From the NCBI RefSeq assembly GCF_001613935.1, contig NZ_LQCI01000052.1:399-64398 (forward strand): a stretch of 64,000 nucleotides of DNA, in the 5' to 3' direction. The DNA is from Amycolatopsis regifaucium (GTDB taxonomy: Bacteria; Actinomycetota; Actinomycetes; Mycobacteriales; Pseudonocardiaceae). The translations under genes were made by a program, and so were the position numbers. The first letter of the stretch is position 1; each line of letters opens with the position of its first letter. Positions 17,307 through 25,022 of this stretch are shown piece by piece. The notes beneath the pieces are model-generated. The model searched no databases. It saw only the letters and a list, made by a program, of their open reading frames with translations, and had not been told where the DNA came from.

Positions 17307-18317
17307 TTACGGGTGCAGACCGGGGCCGTGGTCGGGATCCGGCGACGACGCGATCGGTGTCGGGCTGAGCGACGCTTCGTCCTCGCCCTCCTCCAGGAGG
17401 GTCGCCGCGGCGCCGACCACCTTCAGGTCCGGCTCGCCGACGACGTCCTCGTCCTTGTCCGCGTAGTCCACCCGAGCGAGCACACTGCGCATCGCCTCGA
17501 CCCGTGCCCGTTTCTTGTCGTTGCTCTTGACCACCGTCCACGGCGCGATCTCCGTGTCGGTGGCGCGGAACATCTTCACCTTCGCCTCGGTGTAGGCGTC
17601 CCAGCGGTCGAGTGACTTGACGTCGTTGGCGCTCAGCTTCCACTGGCGCACCGGATCGACCTGCCGGATCAGGAACCGGGTCCGCTGCTCGGATTTCGAC
17701 ACGGAGAACCACAGTTTGACGAGGACGATCCCGTCGTCGACGAGCATCCGCTCGAACAGCGGGGCCTGTCGCATGAAGCGTTCGTATTGTTCGTCGGTGC
17801 AGTACCCCATCACCGGTTCGACACCCGCGCGGTTGTACCAGGACCGGTCGAACAGCACGATCTCGCCCTCGGTGGGGAGGTGGTTGACGTAGCGCTGGAA
17901 ATACCACTCGCCCCGTTCGCGTTCGGTGGGCTTGCCCAGCGCCACCGCCCTCGCGCCGCGCGGGTCGAGATGTTCGGTGAACCGCTTGATGGTGCCGCCC
18001 TTGCCCGCCGCGTCGCGGCCTTCGAACAGGATCACCACGCGGCCACCGGTGTCCTTGATCCAGTACTGCAGTTTCAGCAGTTCGATCTGCAGCGACCGCT
18101 TCACCACTTCGTACTCCTCGCGCGGCATGCGCGTCGAGTACGGATAGTTCTCCCGCCAGGTGTCGATGGGGGAACCGTCCGGACGAAGCAGAACCGGGTC
18201 GTCGGCGTCTTCGTAGTCGACGACGAGACGCTGGTCCTGCAATTCGGGGAAGTGCGCGGCGAGATCAGGCGATGGGTCGAGCACGGGCAGGGGGTACCCG
18301 TGATCATCCTTCCGCAA
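17307..18317 (-). CDS. ppk2: Polyphosphate kinase 2
   Basis: About 336 residues of the PPK2 family, which transfers phosphate between polyphosphate and nucleoside di- or monophosphates. Visible are Walker A FEGRDAAGKGGTIKRF (GRDAAGKGG 100-108), the Walker-B-like LFDRSWYNRAGVEPVMG (Asp157), and the lid segment TERERGEWYFQRYVNHLP. A C-terminal acidic tail of about 40 residues is added. The start is uncertain: the frame has no ATG near its 5' end. TTG 18317 lies 17 nt after the blaB stop, and GTG 18284 is the next option; a GGAAGG lies between them. The gene follows blaB closely and is probably cotranscribed with it, an unexpected link between a beta-lactam regulator and phosphate metabolism. 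Confidence 0.85.
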   Translation of the reverse strand: MRKDDHGYPLPVLDPSPDLAAHFPELQDQRLVVDYEDADDPVLLRPDGSPIDTWRENYPYSTRMPREEYEVVKRSLQIELLKLQYWIKDTGGRVVILFEGRDAAGKGGTIKRFTEHLDPRGARAVALGKPTERERGEWYFQRYVNHLPTEGEIVLFDRSWYNRAGVEPVMGYCTDEQYERFMRQAPLFERMLVDDGIVLVKLWFSVSKSEQRTRFLIRQVDPVRQWKLSANDVKSLDRWDAYTEAKVKMFRATDTEIAPWTVVKSNDKKRARVEAMRSVLARVDYADKDEDVVGEPDLKVVGAAATLLEEGEDEASLSPTPIASSPDPDHGPGLHP

Positions 18318-18334
18318 ACCCTGGGGAGAGCCCT

Positions 18335-19237
18335 TCAGCCGGCGCGCAGATGATCGCGCAGCGCCCGCGCCACGCGGGCCATCAGCACTTCGGCCTCCGG
18401 CTGGTTCGCCGCGGGGACCCGGGATTCGGTGAACGCGGCGATCGCGAACACGCCGCCGTCGGCGTGTTCGACGACGCCGACCTCGTGCCGCAGGTTGAGC
18501 AGTGTCCCTGTTTTCGACGACCACTTCGTGGCATCGGAGACGAAGTCGGGACTCAGCCGCTGGCGCAACAAGTTGAGTCCCATCAGCTCGCGCACCCTCG
18601 CCGCCACGGACTCGTCTACTTTGGACGGTGTCCACAACGCCTCCAGCAGGCGGCTGAAAGCTCGCGCCGAACCGGAGCTGGCGCGGGTGATGTCGAGCTG
18701 GGGTACGGGATGTCCTTGTCCGGTGGTGCCCGCGTTGATCGCGAGCGCGTGCGCGAGGTGGACGTCCTCGGGGCCGAAGCGTTCCGCGGGCGTGTCGCTC
18801 AGATCCGCCGCCGGATGCCGTGCGGAAATCCCGGGCACCCCCCATTCCCGGGTCATCCTGGTGACTTCGGCAGGCGAGGTCAGCGAGAAGAGCGCGTCGG
18901 CCGCGGTCTCGTCGCTGATGGCCATGGTGAGGTAGAGGAGGTCTTCGATCGCCACCCTGGCCGGATGCCGGAACCGGGTCAGCCCGGTCGGGCCCGGGGC
19001 GGTGGCCCGGCCGGGCTGGACCTCGATCGGCGCCGCGCCGTCGAGTTCGCCTCGGCGGATCCGCTCCAGGGTCGCCGCGGCCAGTGGGATCTTCACCAAT
19101 GAGGCGCACGGGAACTCGAGGTCGGGATCGATGCCGATCTCGTATCCGGTCCGCAGGTCCCGTACCAGGAAAGAACCGCGCAGCCCGCCGTCGGCCAGTT
19201 CCGCGCGCAGCCGCGCGAGCAGCGATTCGGTGTTCAT
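18335..19237 (-). CDS. blaB: BlaB-like penicillin-recognising regulatory protein (class A beta-lactamase fold)
   Basis: 300 residues with the serine beta-lactamase fold but no signal peptide. The motifs are Ser46-x-x-Lys49 (CASLVK), Ser108-Asp-Glu (SDE instead of SDN) and Lys242-Thr-Gly. In Streptomyces cacaoi, the blaA-blaB pair is transcribed divergently from blaL; BlaB is an internal, membrane-bound regulatory protein needed for induction of the secreted beta-lactamase. The same layout is seen here: LysR gene upstream with a 4-nt ATGA overlap, and a lipoprotein beta-lactamase across the divergent spacer. The lack of a secretion signal and the altered SDN favour a sensing role over hydrolysis. 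SD GGAGGAG precedes the ATG. Confidence 0.72.
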   Translation of the reverse strand: MNTESLLARLRAELADGGLRGSFLVRDLRTGYEIGIDPDLEFPCASLVKIPLAAATLERIRRGELDGAAPIEVQPGRATAPGPTGLTRFRHPARVAIEDLLYLTMAISDETAADALFSLTSPAEVTRMTREWGVPGISARHPAADLSDTPAERFGPEDVHLAHALAINAGTTGQGHPVPQLDITRASSGSARAFSRLLEALWTPSKVDESVAARVRELMGLNLLRQRLSPDFVSDATKWSSKTGTLLNLRHEVGVVEHADGGVFAIAAFTESRVPAANQPEAEVLMARVARALRDHLRAG

Positions 19238-20115
19238 GTGGTCTCCTCCGCGCCGAGACACCGGGCGATGTCCGGCCACAAGCGTGCCCGGAGCCGCTGC
19301 GCGTCCTCGCCCAGCCCCGCCGTGATCTCGTAGCCGCGCACGAGCCGGATCTCGCCGATGGGCCGCCAGGCCAAGCCGAGTTCGGTGGCCTGCGCCGTCG
19401 AACACAGCAGCAGATCGGCCGAACCGAACACGGCCGCCGCGGCCGCGGTGAGCGAATCGGCGACGGTGACCTGCGTCGGCCGCAAGCCCACCGAGTCGCG
19501 GACCCGGAACAGGCGGTCGCGAAGATGGGGGACGTCGTCCTCGGGCTGGATCCAGACCCGCCGGGGCACCCGGCCGGACCGGCCCACCCGCAACGTTTCC
19601 AGGTGCAGCGACCCCGCTCGCGACGCGTCCGTACCGGCCAGGCCCAGCGTGACCTTCCAGGTGCCTTCTTCCCCGGGGACGGTCGTGAGAGCCGCGCGGA
19701 CCTCTTGAGTGCGCACGAGTTCGGCTCGTTTCCGTGGCGGGGCCTGCCGGAACTCCAGGAAGACGTCCAGTGCTCGTGCCGCCGCGTCGAGTTCGGCGAG
19801 TTCGCGGGTGGTGCAGATCTCCGGCATCGCGAGCCACGTCGGCCGCAGCCTGGCGCGCTGCGCGTCGTGCTCCATGGCGTCGGCCAGGGTCACCAGGCGT
19901 TTCGCCGAAGGCAGCATGTCCCGGCCGAACGGGGTGAGTCGCGCGCGGCGGGTGCTGCGGTCGAACAGCCGCTCGCCGAAGTGCCGTTCCAGGGCGGCGA
20001 TCCGACGGCTCGCCACCGGTTGGGGAATGCGGGCGAGCGCGGCTCCCGCGGTGAAGCTCCCGGCCTCACTCACGCTCACGAACGCCCGGCAGCCGCCGAT
20101 CAGGTCCACGACCAC
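19234..20115 (-). CDS. blaA: LysR-type regulator of beta-lactamase, BlaA-like
   Basis: 293 residues with an N-terminal winged HTH (about 5-65, FVSVSEAGSFTAGAALARIPQ) followed by an effector domain. The start is GTG 20115. It is divergent from blaL, and a T-N11-A LysR box lies in the spacer. Its stop overlaps the blaB start. By analogy with BlaA of Streptomyces cacaoi it should activate blaL in response to beta-lactams or cell-wall fragments. The assignment rests on gene order plus family; the effector cannot be deduced. Confidence 0.75.
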   Translation of the reverse strand: MVVDLIGGCRAFVSVSEAGSFTAGAALARIPQPVASRRIAALERHFGERLFDRSTRRARLTPFGRDMLPSAKRLVTLADAMEHDAQRARLRPTWLAMPEICTTRELAELDAAARALDVFLEFRQAPPRKRAELVRTQEVRAALTTVPGEEGTWKVTLGLAGTDASRAGSLHLETLRVGRSGRVPRRVWIQPEDDVPHLRDRLFRVRDSVGLRPTQVTVADSLTAAAAAVFGSADLLLCSTAQATELGLAWRPIGEIRLVRGYEITAGLGEDAQRLRARLWPDIARCLGAEETT

Positions 20116-20120
20116 ATACT

Positions 20121-20135
20121 ATGCCGGATTCGCAT
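20121..20135. promoter_or_regulatory. LysR box (T-N11-A) between blaA and blaL
   Basis: ATGC-N7-GCAT (20121-20135), an interrupted dyad of the T-N11-A type (T20122, A20134), lies just 5' of the blaA start and about 80 nt before blaL. A TTGGAC hexamer at 20155-20160 may be the blaL -35. The position suits autoregulation and activation of blaL by BlaA. Confidence 0.5.
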
Positions 20136-20216
20136 GAAACTGCTCGTTTGTGTCTTGGACAGCATGACCGGCGCTCACCAGACTGCGGACATCGAACGAT
20201 CTCGAAAGGAATCACC

Positions 20217-21128
20217 GTGTCCGTTTCTTCTCGCCACTGGACCGGCCGGGCGGCCCTCCTGGCGCTTTCGGTCGTGTCCCTCGCCGCGTGTTCCACACCC
20301 GCCCCCGCGCAGGCACCGGCCACCCCGTCCGCCGCCATCGCGTTCGCGACGGACGGCCGTGCCGACTTCGAGCAGCTCGAACGCACCTTCGGCGCCCGGC
20401 TCGGGGTGTACGCGGTGGACACCGCGACCGGCCGCGAGGTCGCCTTCCGCGCCGACGAGAGGTTCGCCTACGCCTCGACGCACAAGGTGTTCACCGCCGG
20501 CGGTGTCCTGCAGCGGACACCGATCGCCGAATTGGACCAGACCGTGACCTACAGCCGGCAGGACGTGGTCACCGGGTCGCCGGTCACGGAGAAACACGCC
20601 GGTACCGGCATGTCGCTCCGCGCGGTCATGGACGCCACCCTTCGCTACAGCGACAACACCGGCGGCAACCTGCTCTTCCGCGAACTCGGTGGTCCCGCGG
20701 GCCTCACCTCGGTGCTGCGCGGGATCGGCGACACCACGACCCACGTCGACCGGATCGAAACCGAACTCAACGACACCGCTCCGGGCGACATCCGGGACAC
20801 CAGCACGCCTCGCGCCCTCGCCGTGAGCTTGCGGGCCTTCGCCCTCGGCGACGTGCTCCCCGAGGACAAGCGAAAGATCCTTGTCGACATCATGCGCGGC
20901 AACACCACGGGTGACGCGAACATTCGCGCGGGGGTCCCCGGCTGGCCCGTCGCCGACAAGACCGGGACGGCGAGCTACGGCACGCGCAACGACATCGCCG
21001 TCGTCTGGCCGCCGAACCGGGCGCCGATCGTCCTCGCCGTACTGACCGATAGGTCCACAAAGGACGCCAAGATCGACAACGCGCTGCTCGCGCGAGCCAC
21101 CGCGGCCACCGTCAAGCTGCTCCCCTGA
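20217..21128 (+). CDS. blaL: Class A beta-lactamase, lipoprotein
   Basis: 303 residues. An N-terminal lipoprotein signal ends in the lipobox LAAC with Cys25. The catalytic motifs are complete: Ser87-Thr-His-Lys90 (SxxK), Ser145-Asp-Asn147 (SDN), Glu181 to Asn185 (E-x-x-L-N, equivalent to Ambler Glu166/Asn170) and Lys248-Thr-Gly250. It should hydrolyse penicillins outside the membrane. GTG 20217 is chosen because AAAGGA lies 6 nt upstream and the signal begins here. It is divergent from blaA-blaB, which are expected to control it, and is followed by a strong bidirectional terminator. Confidence 0.92.
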   Translation: MSVSSRHWTGRAALLALSVVSLAACSTPAPAQAPATPSAAIAFATDGRADFEQLERTFGARLGVYAVDTATGREVAFRADERFAYASTHKVFTAGGVLQRTPIAELDQTVTYSRQDVVTGSPVTEKHAGTGMSLRAVMDATLRYSDNTGGNLLFRELGGPAGLTSVLRGIGDTTTHVDRIETELNDTAPGDIRDTSTPRALAVSLRAFALGDVLPEDKRKILVDIMRGNTTGDANIRAGVPGWPVADKTGTASYGTRNDIAVVWPPNRAPIVLAVLTDRSTKDAKIDNALLARATAATVKLLP

Positions 21129-21146
21129 CTCACCGCACGCTGGAGA

Positions 21147-21182
21147 GGCCGGGCGGACGGGAGACATCCCGTCCGCCCGGCC
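21147..21182. terminator. Bidirectional hairpin terminator
   Basis: Perfect 16-nt GC-rich arms (21147-21162 and 21167-21182) around a GACA loop, between the convergent ends of blaL and the VWA-domain gene. There is no T-tract on either side. Confidence 0.7.
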
Positions 21183-21194
21183 GATTCATCCGCC

Positions 21195-23069
21195 TCAGCG
21201 ACGGCAGGGGTTGCCGGCCGGGTGCGCGGCGGTGCCGTGCACGTCGGCCTGGGACTCCGCGAGCACGATCGTCGCGAGCGCGGTGTCCAGCGCGACCGCC
21301 TGCTGCTTCACGACGCCGTTCGACACGCTCTGGCCGTTGAGCTTCAGCGAGCCGATGACCAGCGGGATGGTCAGCGGCGCCGAACCCACCGTGACCGCCG
21401 AACCGTTGATCTTCAGCGACGCGACATGCGAACTGCCTGCCAGTACCGGGGCGAGACCGCCCGGCGTCGGCTGACAGGTCGCCGTGGCCTGCGACTGGAT
21501 CACGCCGAGTTCGATGGTCAGCCCGACCGTGCTGATCACCGTCTTGTCGATCCTGGCCGTGGCCAGCGCGCGATCACCCGCGGCCGGGGCCGCCGACTGG
21601 TCGTCCGGCGTGAGGTCGGTCGACGCGGACAGCACCTGGGTGTCCACTTTGATCAGCCCGGCGTTGAGCGTCGCGGCGGCCACGGTGCTCGCGTCGTCGG
21701 CGCACGGCAGATTCGCCGGGTTGGCCCGTGCCGCGGTCACCCCGAGAACGTTCGCCGCGGTACCCGTGCAGGAGAAGACGCCGTCACGGTCGTCGTCGAG
21801 GATCGTGCCGACACCGACCGGATCGACGAGCCCGGCGCCCGAGGGGGCCGAGAGGTTCACCGTGAAGGTCTCGTTCGGTTCGTCGACGGTGTCCGGGTTG
21901 ACCAGGACGGTCACCGGTTTGGCCGTCTCACCGGGCGCGAACGTCACGGTGCCGCTCGCGGGCGCGTAGTCGGCGGGCGCGGTCGCGGTGCCGTTGGCGG
22001 TCGCGTACTGGACGGTCACCGGGTTCGGGGCCGGACCACCGAGCAGCGACACCGTGAAGGTCGCCGGGACCGGCGCGCCGCCGGAACCTTCGCCGACCGT
22101 CACGTCGTCGACGCTCAAGCCGAGCACGCGCACGGTCGTGGTCTCGAGATACCCCAGAGAGACACCGTCGACCTGATAATCGACCACACAGTGGTAGGTG
22201 CCGGGAGCCGCCCCGGCCGACGCCGTGATCGTCTCGGTGAACTGGGCGACGCCGCCACTGGCCACCTTGACGCTGCCCGGGTCGTTGGTGACGGTGAGCT
22301 GCGGGTCGCAGCTGGTCACCTTCGGGGTCACCGTGACCTCGATGGCCCTGATGCCGTCCAGAATGGCTTGGGAGACCTGGCCGGCGGGGACGTTGTTCAG
22401 CAACACGCCACCGGTGGCCGAGGTGATGGCGCTGGCCTGGCCGGTGGCGTCGAGAGCCCCGACGTTCACGGCGACGACGCGGATTTTCGCCGCCTGCAGC
22501 GCCGCGATCGTCTGCGCCAGGGTGTGCCCGCCGCTCGGATCGTGCGACGGCGCGTCACCGAACCACGCGACGATGCGGGTGCCGTCCGGTCGGAAGGACA
22601 CGGCTCCGGTGGCCAGCTGATAGAGGGCGTTCAGGTTCGCTTCCGGCGTATCCCCGCCGCCTGAGGCCACCCACTGGTTGATTCCCGCCTGGACCGCGGT
22701 GGTGTCGCCGGTGATGCCCTGGTTGACCTTGAACGGCACCGAGTCGGTGAAGTCCTTGTACTCGGCGACGCCGAACTGCGCGGTGGGCTGCGCGGCGAGC
22801 ACGTCACCGGTGATGGCATTGGCGTTGGACCGCACGTTGCCGATCGGCCCGCCCATACTGCCGGTCGTGTCCGCGAGCAGGACGAGATCGGGGTTCGGCG
22901 GCACCGTGGAGGTCGTCACGTTCTTGAGCACGGTCGTGCTCTGCCCAGCGGCGAGGGTGAGGTCGACCGTGGCCGGGTCGACACCCGGCGGCGCCGCGGC
23001 GGCGACCGCGGTGGACACGAGCATCGCCGTGACAGCGGTCAGGACGACGAGCAGTGGTCTTCGCGACAT
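21195..23069 (-). CDS. Secreted VWA / Calx-beta domain protein
   Basis: 624 residues from ATG 23069 (SD AAGGG). A signal peptide (hydrophobic 6-26) is followed by a von Willebrand A domain (about 58-270) with a MIDAS-like DTTGSM (67-72) and a GGGDTPEANL segment. A Calx-beta-type immunoglobulin repeat (about 350-455, with DYAPASGTVTFAPGET and EPNETFTVNLS) comes next, then a C-terminal region rich in Ala, Thr and Val of the choice-of-anchor P kind. The VWA fold suggests divalent-metal-dependent adhesion to a protein or surface. There is no sortase motif or C-terminal membrane helix, so how it is retained is unclear. It is the only gene of its transcript. Confidence 0.7.
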   Translation of the reverse strand: MSRRPLLVVLTAVTAMLVSTAVAAAAPPGVDPATVDLTLAAGQSTTVLKNVTTSTVPPNPDLVLLADTTGSMGGPIGNVRSNANAITGDVLAAQPTAQFGVAEYKDFTDSVPFKVNQGITGDTTAVQAGINQWVASGGGDTPEANLNALYQLATGAVSFRPDGTRIVAWFGDAPSHDPSGGHTLAQTIAALQAAKIRVVAVNVGALDATGQASAITSATGGVLLNNVPAGQVSQAILDGIRAIEVTVTPKVTSCDPQLTVTNDPGSVKVASGGVAQFTETITASAGAAPGTYHCVVDYQVDGVSLGYLETTTVRVLGLSVDDVTVGEGSGGAPVPATFTVSLLGGPAPNPVTVQYATANGTATAPADYAPASGTVTFAPGETAKPVTVLVNPDTVDEPNETFTVNLSAPSGAGLVDPVGVGTILDDDRDGVFSCTGTAANVLGVTAARANPANLPCADDASTVAAATLNAGLIKVDTQVLSASTDLTPDDQSAAPAAGDRALATARIDKTVISTVGLTIELGVIQSQATATCQPTPGGLAPVLAGSSHVASLKINGSAVTVGSAPLTIPLVIGSLKLNGQSVSNGVVKQQAVALDTALATIVLAESQADVHGTAAHPAGNPCRR

Positions 23070-23122
23070 GGATTTCCCTTTCGAGACCCGGCCACAGCCG
23101 GAATTCCGTGGGTTGCCTGAGG

Positions 23123-23142
23123 AAGACGGAAAATTCCGTCTT
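23123..23142. promoter_or_regulatory. Inverted repeat upstream of the VWA gene
   Basis: AAGACGGAA-AA-TTCCGTCTT, perfect 9-nt arms, 54 nt before the VWA start. It may be an operator or a 5' leader hairpin; nothing nearby identifies a binding protein. Confidence 0.4.
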
Positions 23143-23259
23143 TCGTTAACGCGAGCGCCGGACATCACCCGGAGCGCCCTGCGGGGATGCTCTCAACGGG
23201 TTGTTACCGCGAATCCGGGCTACTCGGACCATGTCCGCGTTAGGCCGTTCAACCGCAGG

Positions 23260-23303
23260 ACCTTCGACACCTCTCACTCTTCAGCGTGAGAAGTGTCGAA
23301 GGT
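23260..23303. repeat. Hairpin with 18-nt arms in the 23070-23542 spacer
   Basis: Arms 23260-23277 and 23286-23303 pair with one mismatch around an 8-nt loop. The surrounding 470-nt spacer between divergent genes holds no convincing ORF. The function is unknown: terminator-like structure or small repeat. Confidence 0.55.
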
Positions 23304-23542
23304 TCCGGCGTTCTCCGTGATCACCTCGGCCGGTGAAACCCGGCTGGCGCCGATGTTCGTCAGTGAATCCTCACCGAATGGCGCAGTGTCGGCCGATGCC
23401 GCGACGAGACATCAGGCCTGTCGGGATACCCGCTCAGCACGGCCGAGTCCTTCGGTACGCCGGAGATCCGGGTCACCGCGATGGCGAGTGTGAACGCCGC
23501 CCTCCTTGGGTATCCCGGTGGGGAACCGCTAAGGAGACGCGT

Positions 23543-23929
23543 GTGGGAACAACAAACGCCTACGAATTCCTCGGCGGCGGCACCCCTCCGCTGGGGAAGA
23601 TCAGAGCATGGCTACGAGATCAGCTCGCCGGCCTCGGACTCACCACCGTGTCGGACACCGAGCTGCTGACCACGGAACTGGTCACCAACGCGCACGAACA
23701 CGCGGACGGCGCCGCCGAACTGAGGGTGTCCGTCCCCGCCGGCCGCGACGTGGTCCGCGTCGAAGTCGACGACCATCGCCCCCAGCTGAAACCGCGCCGC
23801 GTGGCGAAGAAGGATCCGACGAGCGCGCATGGACGAGGACTTGCGCTGGTCGAGGCGATCAGCGCCAACTGGGGTGTGGACACCGGCGCCGGGGTCAAAA
23901 CGGTGTGGGTGGAGATCCCGGTCCCCTGA
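23543..23929 (+). CDS. ATP-binding anti-sigma-factor-like protein (HATPase)
   Basis: 128 residues with a single GHKL ATPase domain of the RsbW/SpoIIAB kind. The N box is ELVTNAHEHA, the D-box region VEVDDHRP, and the G-box region HGRGLALVEAISANWGV. These small proteins, abundant in actinomycetes, bind or phosphorylate anti-anti-sigma proteins in general stress and development. GTG 23543 follows AAGGAG at good spacing. No sigma or antagonist gene is adjacent, so its partner must be encoded elsewhere. A GGGTAT hexamer at 23508-23513 could be a sigmaB/F-type -10, but the matching -35 is poor. Confidence 0.75.
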   Translation: MGTTNAYEFLGGGTPPLGKIRAWLRDQLAGLGLTTVSDTELLTTELVTNAHEHADGAAELRVSVPAGRDVVRVEVDDHRPQLKPRRVAKKDPTSAHGRGLALVEAISANWGVDTGAGVKTVWVEIPVP

Positions 23930-23939
23930 CGACCAAAAG

Positions 23940-24881
23940 TTACTTGGCTTCGACCCGCCCGAGCGGGTCGACTCCACTGGTCAATTCCTCGCACGCCCGT
24001 CGCCAAGCCGGATCTCCCGGAGAGAACTCGCTGCGCAGATAGGCCGAGGTGAGCCGGGTCACCGCGGCGACTCGCTCCGGGTTCTCGTCCGTGGTCTCGG
24101 CGACGTCGAACCCGGAGATCCCGCCGAGCCCGTGCTCCGCGCCGAACAGGGTGAGCAGAGTCTTGCGCCCCGGCGAAAGAAAGTACGGATCGGCGTGCCA
24201 CTCCGGACCGCGGACCGTCAGGTGGGTGGAGGCGTCCTTGTCACCGGCGACCACGAGCGCGGGGGTCGTCATCGCGGAGAAGTCCGTACTGAGGAAGAAG
24301 GAATAATTCTCCGCCACGAACTCGGTGACGGCATCGCCACCCCGGCCGGGCGCGGCGAGCAGTACTCCGGCGGAAATACGAGGCTCGGCGAGGTTCACTT
24401 CCGTGCAGGTATGGGGATCGGTGTACCGCGCGCCCAGCAGCAGGCTCGCGGTGTGCCCGCCCATCGAGTGCCCGGCCACGGCGACCTTGCCCCGGTCCAG
24501 GCGTCCACGGAGCTGCGGGACGGCGGCTTCGACCTCGTCGAGCCGGTCGAGGATACGGATCATGTCCTCGGCGCGGGACCGGTAGTACATCGGTGCTTCG
24601 GGGTCGTCGGAGCCCAGGTTCAGCGTCCTGGAACTCAGATGCGTCGGCTGGAGGACGGCGAACCCTTGCGCCGCCCAGAAATTCACGAGTGGGGCGTAGC
24701 CGTTCAGTGAGGAGAGGTGGTTCGAGTACCCCTGGCCGTGTGACAACAGGACGATCGGCAGCTCGTCTCCGGTCATCGGCGCGGACACCCGGACCTGCAG
24801 GTCCACGGCGCGGTCCGGGGTGGGCAGCACAACCGGGCTGACCGAGAGGACCGGGGCCGGCGCGAGGGTCGAAATGCTCAT
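23940..24881 (-). CDS. Alpha/beta hydrolase, PAF-acetylhydrolase/chlorophyllase-like
   Basis: 313 residues without a signal peptide. The N-terminal SHGQGYSNHLSSLNGYAPLV holds the oxyanion region, the nucleophile is Ser139 in AGHSMGGH, the probable acid is Asp in GDKDAS, and the His is in GAEHGLGG. The family (PF07224/PF12740-like) hydrolyses lipid or ester substrates. AAGGGA precedes the ATG. The gene has a strong promoter overlapped by a two-part operator, so it is normally repressed and induced by an unknown ligand. It is convergent with the anti-sigma-like gene, with only 10 nt between their stops. Confidence 0.75.
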   Translation of the reverse strand: MSISTLAPAPVLSVSPVVLPTPDRAVDLQVRVSAPMTGDELPIVLLSHGQGYSNHLSSLNGYAPLVNFWAAQGFAVLQPTHLSSRTLNLGSDDPEAPMYYRSRAEDMIRILDRLDEVEAAVPQLRGRLDRGKVAVAGHSMGGHTASLLLGARYTDPHTCTEVNLAEPRISAGVLLAAPGRGGDAVTEFVAENYSFFLSTDFSAMTTPALVVAGDKDASTHLTVRGPEWHADPYFLSPGRKTLLTLFGAEHGLGGISGFDVAETTDENPERVAAVTRLTSAYLRSEFSPGDPAWRRACEELTSGVDPLGRVEAK

Positions 24882-24914
24882 GAGATGTCTTTCCCTTGGA
24901 TCGGCGAACTAAGC

Positions 24915-24960
24915 GGAGCACTGTTCCACAAACATACGGAGCAGTGTTCCGCTTTGTCAA
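24915..24960 (-). promoter_or_regulatory. Sigma70 promoter with embedded repeated operator
   Basis: On the minus strand TTGACA (24960-24955) and TATGTT (24936-24931) are 18 nt apart. Inside the spacer lies GGAGCAGTGTTCC (24938-24950), and a second site GGAGCACTGTTCC (24915-24927) covers the start region. Together they form a near-palindrome of the type bound by TetR-family repressors. Confidence 0.65.
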
Positions 24961-25022
24961 ACGCCGAGGGAAACGGTCTGGGGCCGCGGTGTGTCCGCCA
25001 CCCGGCCCCAGACCGCGTCCGG

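Noticed and set aside
18239-18307. ATG 18307 as the ppk2 start
   Set aside because: It is in a different frame from the PPK2 protein and gives only a short Arg/Thr-rich peptide.
19238-19837. N-terminal extension of the blaB frame through the LysR gene
   Set aside because: The LysR frame has a clear HTH and effector domain, and blaB has its own SD and ATG at 19237.
23293-23493. 66-codon plus-strand open frame near the 23260 hairpin
   Set aside because: Begins inside the hairpin arm, has no ribosome site, and its composition is not coding-like.
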